Source of the DNA: Deltaproteobacteria bacterium
Lineage (GTDB): Bacteria; Myxococcota_A; UBA796; SXON01
Length of the DNA: 32,588 nt
Direction: 5' to 3'
Assembly: GCA_947445035.1 (NCBI GenBank)
Contig: CANFCK010000035.1
Location: 1 to 32,588, forward strand
In this document: positions 1 to 6,413 of the stretch, piece after piece
How the letters are laid out: each line of letters opens with the position of its first letter
Position numbering within the stretch: the first letter of the stretch is position 1
Translations under genes and position numbers: made by a program
Notes under the pieces: model-generated
The model's database searches: none
What the model was told of the DNA's origin: nothing
Seen by the model: the letters and a program-made list of their open reading frames with translations, nothing else

Positions 1-117
1 CGCGCTGCCTATCTGGCCTCGACGATCCACGGCCTCGCGCTCGCGCGGATCGACGGCCTCACCAGCCCCGATACGGAACGGGCCCTCGCCCGCGCGCTTC
101 GCGTACCGCGCGGATGA
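1..117 (+). CDS. C-terminal tail of a probable TetR-family regulator (partial)
   Basis: Frame 1 is open from the window edge and ends in TGA at 115-117, giving 38 residues. The tail reads AAYLASTIHGLALARIDGL followed by a short polar helix. The 'x-HGLA-L--DGL' pattern resembles the end of the ligand-binding domain in TetR/AcrR regulators of the WHG type. The DNA-binding half lies outside the window, so the identification is an inference from a short stretch. It could instead be the end of another all-helical protein. It is followed by 46 bases and then by the convergent yhbY-like gene. Confidence 0.4.
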   Translation, partial: RAAYLASTIHGLALARIDGLTSPDTERALARALRVPRG

Positions 118-163
118 GGCGGGCGCGGGCCCAACCGCCGGCGGACTCCGCATTTCCCGCCCC

Positions 164-463
164 CTACGCCTTCGGCAGCTCGATCTCCGGCTCCTTCTTC
201 CGCCGGCGGTACAACACCGCAACATGTCCCACCTTCTGCGCCAGGGTGGCCGAGGTGCCCTCGACCAACGCCGCGATGATCGTGGCTTTGTCGGCCTCGG
301 CGCCGTCGCCGATGCGAACCTTGATGAGCTCGTGGGCGTTGAGTTCGAGGTGGGTCTTTCGGATCACCGCCTCCGACGCACCTTCTTTCCCTACGAAGAC
401 CACGGGGTTGAGGGAGTGGGCAAGCCCACGGAGGTAGGCGCGTTGCTTCGAGGTCAGTTGCAT
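164..463 (-). CDS. yhbY: YhbY/CRS1-type RNA-binding protein
   Basis: A 99-residue protein, the usual length for bacterial YhbY, which associates with the pre-50S ribosomal subunit. It starts MQLTSKQRAYLRGLAHSL and has the conserved GxxG RNA-binding loop as GKEG at residues 25-28. The next segment, 'EAVIRKTHLELNAHELIKVRIG', is the typical KH-like helix and strand of the CRM fold. The C-terminus is basic (YRRRKKEPEIELPKA). It is a single gene divergent from the sugar-nucleotide decarboxylase, with 35 bases between the two starts. Assignment is secure at family level. The role in ribosome assembly is known for the family, not shown here. Confidence 0.93.
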   Translation of the reverse strand: MQLTSKQRAYLRGLAHSLNPVVFVGKEGASEAVIRKTHLELNAHELIKVRIGDGAEADKATIIAALVEGTSATLAQKVGHVAVLYRRRKKEPEIELPKA

Positions 464-498
464 GGGCTCGCGGGGTAATTCGGCATAAGCGCGGCGCC

Positions 499-1443
499 AT
501 GCGCATCCTCGTGTCCGGGGGCGCGGGATTCGTCCCGAGCCACCTTTGTGACCATCTGCTCGCCCAAGGCCACGAGGTCGTGGCGGTCGACAACTTCATC
601 ACCGGGCACCGCCGCAACCTCACCACGTTGTCGCCGCACCCGGGCTTCCACTTCGTGCAGGCCAACGTCATCCTCCCCCTCGATCTTCCCGGCCGCTTCG
701 ACCGCATCTACCATCTGGCGTCGCCGGCCAGCCCCATCGACTATGTCGAGCTGCCGTTCGACACGCTTTATGCCGGCTCTGATGGCACTCGCAACCTGCT
801 CGAACGTGCCCGCAACGACGGCGCTCGCTTCTTGCTCGCCAGCACCTCGGAGGTGTACGGCGACCCGGCGGTGCACCCCCAGACCGAGGACTACTGGGGC
901 AACGTGAACCCGGTCGGTGTGCGCAGCGTGTACGACGAGGCCAAGCGCTACGCGGAAGCGCTGACCATGGCCTACCGCCGCTACCACAGCGTCCAGACGC
1001 GGATCGTGCGCATCTTCAACACCTTCGGCCCGCGCATGCGTCCCAACGACGGGCGGGTGATGCCGGCCTTCGTTTCGCAGGCGCTTCGGGGGGAGCCGCT
1101 GACGGTCTTCGGCGACGGCCAGCAGACCCGCAGCTTCTGCTACGTCAGCGATCTGGTCGCGGGCATCAACGGGCTGATGGAGTCTGACCTGGGGGAGCCC
1201 TGCAACGTCGGAAACCCCCACGAAATGACCATGCTCCAGCTGGCGGAGCACATCAATCATTTCACCGGAAACACCGCTGGGATCGTGTTCCGGCCGCTGC
1301 CGCAGGATGATCCGACGCGGCGGCGTCCCGACATCAGCCGTGCGCGCGCGACCTTTGGTTGGGAGCCCAAGGTCGGCTTTGAGGCGGGCGTGGGGGCGAC
1401 CGTCGCCCACTTTCGGGCGCTCATGGAGCGCGGGGAGCTCTGA
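499..1443 (+). CDS. NAD-dependent sugar epimerase/decarboxylase, UDP-glucuronate decarboxylase-like
   Basis: A 314-residue extended short-chain dehydrogenase. The N-terminus MRILVSGGAGFVPSHL is the Rossmann nucleotide loop. The active-site triad is visible as STSEVYG at 115-121 and Tyr145-xxx-Lys149 (YDEAK). The 'YHLASPASP' segment at 71-79 and 'GDGQQTRSFCYVSDLV' near 210 are hallmarks of the UDP-glucuronate decarboxylase (UXS) branch, which makes UDP-xylose from UDP-glucuronate. The third glycine of the GxxGxxG loop is replaced by Pro13, which is unusual because this glycine packs against the NAD pyrophosphate. It sits 8 bases before the alanine racemase gene and probably shares its transcript. 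It could be a dTDP-glucose 4,6-dehydratase relative, but UXS fits better. Confidence 0.88.
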   Translation: MRILVSGGAGFVPSHLCDHLLAQGHEVVAVDNFITGHRRNLTTLSPHPGFHFVQANVILPLDLPGRFDRIYHLASPASPIDYVELPFDTLYAGSDGTRNLLERARNDGARFLLASTSEVYGDPAVHPQTEDYWGNVNPVGVRSVYDEAKRYAEALTMAYRRYHSVQTRIVRIFNTFGPRMRPNDGRVMPAFVSQALRGEPLTVFGDGQQTRSFCYVSDLVAGINGLMESDLGEPCNVGNPHEMTMLQLAEHINHFTGNTAGIVFRPLPQDDPTRRRPDISRARATFGWEPKVGFEAGVGATVAHFRALMERGEL

Positions 1444-1451
1444 GCTCGATC

Positions 1452-2573
1452 ATGAGCCAGGAATTTCGCCAGCTCCGCCCGACCACAGCGCACGTGGACC
1501 TCGCCGCGCTCCAGGGCAACTTCCGCGCGTTGCAGGTGCGGGTGGGGCCGCAGGTGCGGGTGCTCGCCGCGGTAAAAGGCGACGCGTACGGGCACGGTGC
1601 GGTCTCGGTGGCCCGGTCGTTGGCCGCAGCGGGGTGCGACGCCTTCGGTGTGGCGTTGGTGGAGGAGGGGGCGCAGCTCCGCGATGCCGGTGTGCACGGG
1701 CTGGTCTTGTGCATGGGCGGGGTCGGTCGGCACGGCGCGGAAGAGGCGGTGGCCCGAAACCTGACCCCTGTGGTGTACGACGAGGGGGATGCCGAACGAC
1801 TCAATGCGTCCGCACAAGCGGCCGGTGTCCGCCTTGCAGTGCATCTCAAGATCGACACCGGCATGGGCCGGCTCGGCGTCCCGCTCCCCCAGTGGGAACG
1901 TTTCCTCGACCGCTTCGCCCGCTACACCGCGCTCGACATCGACGCGATGATGACCCATTTTGCTGAGTCCGAGGTCGAGGACGACACTTACACCCTCGAA
2001 CAGCTCCGCCGCTTCCGTCAGGCCGTCGCGACCGCGAGCGCGCGCGGGTTCGCCCCTCGCATCAAGCATGCGGCCAACTCGGGAGCGCTCTTGCGGCACC
2101 GCCAAGCGTGGTTCGACATGGTTCGCCCAGGAATCGCACTTTACGGCGCACCGCCGATCTCGGCTCCAGAGCTGCAACCGGTCATGCGGGTCACGACGCG
2201 GGTCTTGTTCGTGAAGGACCTCCCACGCGGGGCGTCGGTCAGCTACGGCCGGCGTTGGGTGACCTGCCGACCGTCCCGCATCGCCACCTTGCCGGTCGGG
2301 TACGCCGACGGCTATCCGCGGGCGCTCACCGGGCGGGCGGAGGTGCTGGTCAATGGGCAGCGCTGTCCGGTGGTCGGCACCGTCTGTATGGACCTCTGCA
2401 TGGTTGATGTCACCGAGCTGGCCGAGCCGGTGGAAAGCGGCGACGAGGTGGTTCTTTTGGGTGGCAGCGGGCCCGATCGCATCGACGCCACCACGCTCGC
2501 AGGGTGGGCGGGCACGATCCCCTACGAAATCTTGTGTGGCTTTTCCGTGCGCATTCCGCGAGAGCACGGGTGA
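1452..2573 (+). CDS. alr: Alanine racemase
   Basis: A 373-residue PLP enzyme that interconverts L- and D-alanine and supplies D-Ala for peptidoglycan. The PLP lysine is Lys42 in AAVKGDAYGHG. The second catalytic base is Tyr265 in SYGRRW. The barrel motif 'HLKIDTGMGRLG' (131-142), 'FDMVRPGIALYG' (221-232), 'VGYADGYPR' and 'GTVCMDLCMVDVT' are all present. Length and domain order (TIM barrel, then beta domain) are normal. The start ATG at 1452 is 8 bases after the stop of the preceding gene. Its stop overlaps the GTG start of mlaE, so the three genes are likely translationally linked. Confidence 0.97.
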   Translation: MSQEFRQLRPTTAHVDLAALQGNFRALQVRVGPQVRVLAAVKGDAYGHGAVSVARSLAAAGCDAFGVALVEEGAQLRDAGVHGLVLCMGGVGRHGAEEAVARNLTPVVYDEGDAERLNASAQAAGVRLAVHLKIDTGMGRLGVPLPQWERFLDRFARYTALDIDAMMTHFAESEVEDDTYTLEQLRRFRQAVATASARGFAPRIKHAANSGALLRHRQAWFDMVRPGIALYGAPPISAPELQPVMRVTTRVLFVKDLPRGASVSYGRRWVTCRPSRIATLPVGYADGYPRALTGRAEVLVNGQRCPVVGTVCMDLCMVDVTELAEPVESGDEVVLLGGSGPDRIDATTLAGWAGTIPYEILCGFSVRIPREHG

Positions 2574-3361
2574 AGGATTCCATCTCACTTTTGGGCGGGG
2601 TGGTGCTGCGCGTCGTCGAAGACGTGGGCCAATACGCGCGCTTCACGATGACGGCAGTCTTGGGGATCGTGCGGCCACCCTACCGTTGGCGATTGTTGTT
2701 CAAGCAGATGGAGTTCGTCGGCAACGGCTCGCTCTCGATTGTCGCGATTACTGGCGTCTTCACCGGCATGGTATTCGCCGTCCAGAGTGACTACGCCTTC
2801 GGTATGTTCGGCGCCCGCGGGCTGCTCGGCAGCACCGTGGTCCTGGCGCTGACCCGCGAGCTGGGCCCGGTCCTCACCAGCCTCATGGTCAATGGTCGTG
2901 TCGGTTCGGCGATGGCCGCCGAGCTCGGTACCATGCGGGTCACCGAGCAGATCGACGCGCTTGAAAGCATGGCGATCGACCCCATTCAGTACCTGGCGTC
3001 GCCACGTATTCTCGCCTCGATGTTGATGTTGCCCATCCTGTGTGCCACCTTCGACGCGGTGGGCGCCATCGGGGTTTCTTATGTTGCGACGTACACCCTC
3101 GGCGTGAACCCGGGCCCGTTCTTCGACCGGATGATGTGGTACGTCGATACGGACGACATCTGGGGTGGCATGCTCAAGAGCGCCATTTTCGGATTTCTGT
3201 TGTCTTCGATTGGTTGTTACCGCGGCTACTACGCGCGTGGAGGCGCCGAGGGTGTCGGTCAAGCCACCACCAAGGCGGTGGTCGCGGCTGGGGTGCTGAT
3301 TCTCGTCGTCGACTACTTCGTAAGCTTGATCCTGGCTCCGATGAGCGTGAATCGCTCATGA
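2570..3361 (+). CDS. mlaE: MlaE-type ABC transporter permease (phospholipid transport)
   Basis: A 263-residue inner-membrane permease of the MlaE/YrbE family, which moves lipids between the membranes together with an MlaF ATPase and an MCE-domain protein. The most conserved stretch is present: 'LTRELGPVLTSLMVNGRVG' followed by 'AAELGTMRVTEQIDALE', the coupling region that contacts the ATPase. Several hydrophobic helices follow, ending in 'VLILVVDYFVSLIL'. I chose the GTG at 2570, which overlaps the alr stop as GTGA. Its own stop overlaps the mlaF ATG as ATGA. No MCE-domain gene follows in the window, which is atypical for the mla layout. Confidence 0.94.
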   Translation: MKDSISLLGGVVLRVVEDVGQYARFTMTAVLGIVRPPYRWRLLFKQMEFVGNGSLSIVAITGVFTGMVFAVQSDYAFGMFGARGLLGSTVVLALTRELGPVLTSLMVNGRVGSAMAAELGTMRVTEQIDALESMAIDPIQYLASPRILASMLMLPILCATFDAVGAIGVSYVATYTLGVNPGPFFDRMMWYVDTDDIWGGMLKSAIFGFLLSSIGCYRGYYARGGAEGVGQATTKAVVAAGVLILVVDYFVSLILAPMSVNRS

Positions 3362-4116
3362 GCGACAGCATCCGCATCGTCGGCCTGCAAAAGTCCTTTG
3401 GCGCACAGAAGGTGCTCCAAGGAGTCGATCTCGAGCTGCCGCTCGGGCAGATCACCGTGGTCATCGGGAGGAGCGGCACCGGAAAGTCGGTGCTCCTGAA
3501 GACGCTGATGGGGTTGATGCGCCCTGACGGGGGCAGCATCCTCATCGGCGGCCAGGACATCACCCGCCTGGGCGACCGGGAACTGATGCGGGTGCGCAAT
3601 CGTTTCGGCATGGTATTTCAGCACGCGGCGCTCTTCGATTCGATGACGGTGTTCGACAACGTCGCATTCCCGCTCCGGGAACACGACCGCAAGATGAAGG
3701 AGGCAGAGGTCAAACGCCGGGTGGACGCTGCGTTGGCCGACGTCGGGCTCGCCGAGGCCGGCCACAAGTGGGTGCACGAGCTTTCCGGCGGCATGCGTAA
3801 ACGCGCGGCGGTGGCCCGAGCGCTGGTGCGCAAGCCAGAGTTTCTGCTCTACGATGAGCCTACCACCGGGCTCGATCCGATCATGACCGCCCACGTGGAC
3901 GAGCTGATTCGCAGCGCGCAGGACCACACCGAGGGCCTCACCAGCCTCATCATCAGTCACGACATGCAAGCGACCATGCGCATCGCCGACAAGGTGGCGA
4001 TGTTGCACGAGGGACGCATCATCCACGAAGGGACACCGGAGGATTTTCAGACATCCTCGCATCCGGTCGTGCGCCAATTTGTCGATGGCAAGTTGGAGGG
4101 TCCGATTCAGGTGTGA
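3358..4116 (+). CDS. mlaF: MlaF-type ABC transporter ATPase
   Basis: A 252-residue ATPase that powers the MlaE permease. Walker A is GRSGTGKS at 37-44, the Q-loop is in 'GMVFQHAALFDSMTV' (84-98), the signature is LSGGM at 142-146, Walker B is LLYDEP at 163-168 and the switch histidine is in 'IISHDM'. 'FQHAALFDSMTV' is characteristic of the Mla/Ttg2A branch. The ATG at 3358 overlaps the stop of mlaE by four bases, so translation is coupled. A stem-loop starts one base after the stop, so the unit beginning at the sugar decarboxylase or alr probably ends here. Confidence 0.96.
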   Translation: MSDSIRIVGLQKSFGAQKVLQGVDLELPLGQITVVIGRSGTGKSVLLKTLMGLMRPDGGSILIGGQDITRLGDRELMRVRNRFGMVFQHAALFDSMTVFDNVAFPLREHDRKMKEAEVKRRVDAALADVGLAEAGHKWVHELSGGMRKRAAVARALVRKPEFLLYDEPTTGLDPIMTAHVDELIRSAQDHTEGLTSLIISHDMQATMRIADKVAMLHEGRIIHEGTPEDFQTSSHPVVRQFVDGKLEGPIQV

Positions 4117-4117
4117 G

Positions 4118-4147
4118 CTCGGGGCACGGACCGTGCCGTCCCCCGAG
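4118..4147 (+). terminator. Stem-loop just after mlaF, possible terminator
   Basis: CTCGGGG (4118-4124) pairs with CCCCGAG (4141-4147), and the enclosed stretch contains a further small inverted repeat (CACGG/CCGTG). There is no U-tract, so it is not a classical intrinsic terminator. Its position right after the mlaF stop and before the LVIVD lipoprotein gene is why I list it. Confidence 0.4.
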
Positions 4148-4188
4148 GCACGGATCACCGCCAGGCGCCAAGGAGCTATGTTCCACGG

Positions 4189-5316
4189 ATGCAGCCGCTC
4201 GCCCTCCTCCTCACGGCGTGTACCGACCCTATCGCGACCGATGCCTCGGCCGAGGACACCGCCGCCGACACCGCTGACACTGCGGCCGAACCCGCCGACA
4301 CCGGCGGCGCCTACTCACTCCGCCTTGCCGGTGAGCTGCCGCTCACGGGGGCGATGGACGTCTGGGGGGAGGGGAACACCGTGGTCCTCGCCGGGGGCAT
4401 CCACCGCACGGTAGACATCCTCATCGCCGACATCAGCGACCCGGCGCACCCCACACAGGTGGCGACGATCGAGAACATCGGCGAGGTACGTGATGTCGAG
4501 CTGAAAGGAGGCCTCCTCGCCGCGGCGAGCGACTGCGGCTGCCAACGCGGGAGCGCCGAGCACGCCGCGTGGGACGGCATCGGCCTGCGGCTCTACGATC
4601 TCGGTGATCCCTCGTCTCCGGAGCTATTGGCGGAGATCGGCGCACCCACCGATTCGGTGCACAACCTGTTCTTGGCGGGGGACCGGCTCTACGCCAGCTC
4701 GATGCTCGAAAACGCGATCGTCATCTTCGACGTGTCCGACCCGCGCAATCCCACCGAGCTCGGTCGCTGGACCCCGCCCGAAGGGAGCGTCCACGACCAG
4801 ACCGTCGTCGGCGACATCATGTATGTCGCGCACGTCACTGGGTTTTCGCTCGTAGATGTCAGCGACCCCATCAACCCCGCCTCGATCCTCACCGTCCCCG
4901 TGGGGCAACTCGACGGCACCTTCACCAGCCTGCACAGCTTGTGGCCGCTCCCCGATGGCGTCCACGTCGCGACCGCCCAGGAGCAGATCGGCGGCAAGAT
5001 GCGCATCTGGGACGTCGAGCGCGCCACGCAGACGGTGGCATTGCCAGAGGGTGCGGAGCCCAACTGTGTACACAACGTCTACGTCTTCGGGGACAAGCTC
5101 TACGCGGCCTGGTACCTCGACGGCGTGCGGGTCTACGACATCTCGGCCCCCGCGACCCCAACGCTCTTGACCACGTACGACACCAGCGCACGGGCTCCGG
5201 AGCCGACGACGGTCCCCGACATCCGCGGCGCTTGGGGCCTGTGGGTCGACAACGGCCGTGTCGTGGTCGGCGACACCGAGCGCGGCCTGGTGGTGCTGAC
5301 GGAGTCTGGTCTGTAG
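4189..5316 (+). CDS. LVIVD-repeat beta-propeller lipoprotein
   Basis: A 375-residue predicted surface or outer-membrane lipoprotein. The N-terminus MQPLALLLTAC carries a lipobox with Cys11. A low-complexity linker rich in Asp, Thr and Ala (about 12-40) follows. The rest is a propeller with LVIVD-type blades: repeated 'L-IADISDPAHPTQVA', 'LRLYDLGDPSSPELLAEI', 'IVIFDVSDPRNPTELGRW', 'FSLVDVSDPINPASIL' and 'VRVYDISAPATPTLL'. Two close cysteines (DCGC) occur near residue 110. The signal peptide is only 10 residues before the Cys. An in-frame TGA at 4114-4116 with no start codon in between rules out a longer one. An AGGAG at 4171-4175 lies 13 bases upstream, rather far. Function is unknown; such propellers often bind partners on the cell surface. 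Confidence 0.85.
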   Translation: MQPLALLLTACTDPIATDASAEDTAADTADTAAEPADTGGAYSLRLAGELPLTGAMDVWGEGNTVVLAGGIHRTVDILIADISDPAHPTQVATIENIGEVRDVELKGGLLAAASDCGCQRGSAEHAAWDGIGLRLYDLGDPSSPELLAEIGAPTDSVHNLFLAGDRLYASSMLENAIVIFDVSDPRNPTELGRWTPPEGSVHDQTVVGDIMYVAHVTGFSLVDVSDPINPASILTVPVGQLDGTFTSLHSLWPLPDGVHVATAQEQIGGKMRIWDVERATQTVALPEGAEPNCVHNVYVFGDKLYAAWYLDGVRVYDISAPATPTLLTTYDTSARAPEPTTVPDIRGAWGLWVDNGRVVVGDTERGLVVLTESGL

Positions 5317-5410
5317 CGGACGGCCGGGTCGACTCGGGGCGACGCGCCGGCGCAGGCCGCCAGTGCGCAGGCAAGGCGCTGGGCGCCTCGCGGCGTGATC
5401 CAGGCGCCAC

Positions 5411-5427
5411 CGCCCGGTCGCCGGGCG
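5411..5427. terminator. Perfect 7-bp hairpin upstream of the selenocysteine tRNA
   Basis: CGCCCGG (5411-5417) and CCGGGCG (5421-5427) flank a 3-base loop. It lies between the end of the LVIVD lipoprotein gene and the tRNA. It could end the lipoprotein transcript, but there is no U-tract and the surroundings are very GC-rich, so the assignment is weak. Confidence 0.25.
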
Positions 5428-5457
5428 CGCCCGCCCCGCGAAGGTTACCGGAAGGGC

Positions 5458-5558
5458 GGCAGGCCGTGCCGCGCTGGTGCCGGCCCCGGTCTTCAAAACC
5501 GGTCGGGGCGCCTCGAGAGGGGTTGCCCGGTGAGTTCGATTCTCATGGCCTGCCGCCA
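5458..5558 (+). tRNA. selC: Selenocysteine tRNA, anticodon UCA (selC)
   Basis: The 8-base 5' acceptor strand GGCAGGCC (5458-5465) pairs perfectly with GGCCTGCC (5547-5554), followed by discriminator G5555 and an encoded CCA (5556-5558). The anticodon arm is CCGGT/ACCGG (5486-5490 and 5498-5502) around the loop CTTCAAA, with UCA at 5493-5495. A long variable arm (about 5503-5530) follows. The T arm is GTGAG/CTCAT with loop TTCGATT. The 8-bp acceptor, long variable arm, UCA anticodon and 101-base length are the features that set tRNA-Sec apart from tRNA-Ser. It delivers selenocysteine at UGA codons with SelB. The bases flanking the acceptor (GGC and GCC) can extend the pairing to 11 bp. selA, selB and selD are not in this window. 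Confidence 0.93.
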
Positions 5559-5570
5559 CCCCCCGCTCCC

Positions 5571-5633
5571 GCCGCGATGCGCCCCCTGCCCCTGTTTCAG
5601 CAGCGCGGCCAGCGTAAGTAGCATCGCCCAAAC
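5571..5633. repeat. Dispersed imperfect repeat, copy A
   Basis: A 63-base stretch just after the tRNA that matches 8867-8930. The first 44 bases agree at about 35 positions with no gap (my hand count). After a diverged part both end in CGCCCAAAC. Copy A begins GCCGCGATGCGC. It has no terminal inverted repeats that I can see. Its origin is unknown; it may be a small mobile-element relic or an interspersed repeat of this genome. Confidence 0.5.
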
Positions 5634-5648
5634 GACGCTCGGCCGCCG

Positions 5649-6404
5649 TTAAGGAAGGGTGCCGACCTCAGCCAGACTGTCGCGACCGAGAATGCGCTTC
5701 TGGTCGTCGTGGATGTAGATCATCTCTTCGAAGGCGGCGCTGTGGGTGCCGTCGGTGACCACCGGGCGGAGGGCGAACATGCCGTCCATGCGCACTGGGT
5801 TCAGGCGGTGGAGGCGATTGCGGGGCAGGAGCGTCGCGAGGTGCGCCGAGCGGGGGAAACCCGTGGAGTAAACCCCCTCACGCGGGAGTACGCGATGGCC
5901 GACCGCGTTGGCATTCGCGAGCTTCAGCCTCATGTTCACCGCCCAGGCCGCGGTGACGACGACGGCCTCGCCACAGGTCTTCCATCGACTCAAGAAACCA
6001 CACGCGGCGCGCGTGCATTCGCGTGCTTGTTGGACGATGTACGGTTCTTCGGGGGTGCCGAAGATGCGGGTCACGCCAAAGTCGCCATAGGCGTCCGAGG
6101 TGGCCGGGCCAAGGTCGATGCTGACGAGACTGCCGACCAACAGCTTGGGGCCCTTGCCGATGCGGGGGAAGGGGCCGCGGCGGCCGATCTCGGCGCCAAT
6201 TTCGACCTCGGGAGCGTGGTACCAGGTCGTAAACCCCCGCTCGCCCAGACGCGTCTCTGCCAGCTCGACGATGTCGCGGGCGTGCATCCCCGCCTCCAGC
6301 CGCGCGACCACATCGGCGACCATGCCGATGGCGCGCCGCTGCGCATCATCGAAGGCGGCGATCACGGGGGGAAGCTCGGACGACGAAGAGGGGGACGCGC
6401 TCAC
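5649..6404 (-). CDS. M24-fold (methionine aminopeptidase/prolidase-like) protein, possibly non-catalytic
   Basis: A 251-residue single-domain pita-bread-fold protein. The core reads 'LVSIDLGPATSDAYGDFGVTRIFG', giving the two metal-binding aspartates Asp97 and Asp108. His170 sits in ANAVGHRVLP, and the last glutamate is around 226-227 in AAFEEMIYI. The fourth ligand, a glutamate in the 'G-M-x-x-x-E-P' strand, is Arg213 here (GMFALRPVV). It may therefore bind metal differently, or be a pseudo-enzyme or a binding protein. The N-terminus is Ser-rich with no signal peptide, so it is probably cytoplasmic. It follows the lytic transglycosylase gene by 9 bases on the same strand and is likely co-transcribed with it. 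Confidence 0.8.
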   Translation of the reverse strand: MSASPSSSSELPPVIAAFDDAQRRAIGMVADVVARLEAGMHARDIVELAETRLGERGFTTWYHAPEVEIGAEIGRRGPFPRIGKGPKLLVGSLVSIDLGPATSDAYGDFGVTRIFGTPEEPYIVQQARECTRAACGFLSRWKTCGEAVVVTAAWAVNMRLKLANANAVGHRVLPREGVYSTGFPRSAHLATLLPRNRLHRLNPVRMDGMFALRPVVTDGTHSAAFEEMIYIHDDQKRILGRDSLAEVGTLP

Positions 6405-6413
6405 GTTCGCCGC

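Noticed and set aside
4178..4414. Alternative ATG at 4178 right after AGGAG
   Set aside because: It opens a different frame (MFHGCSRSPSSS) with a Pro/Arg/Thr-rich product that has no domain. The frame from 4189 gives a lipobox and LVIVD blades.
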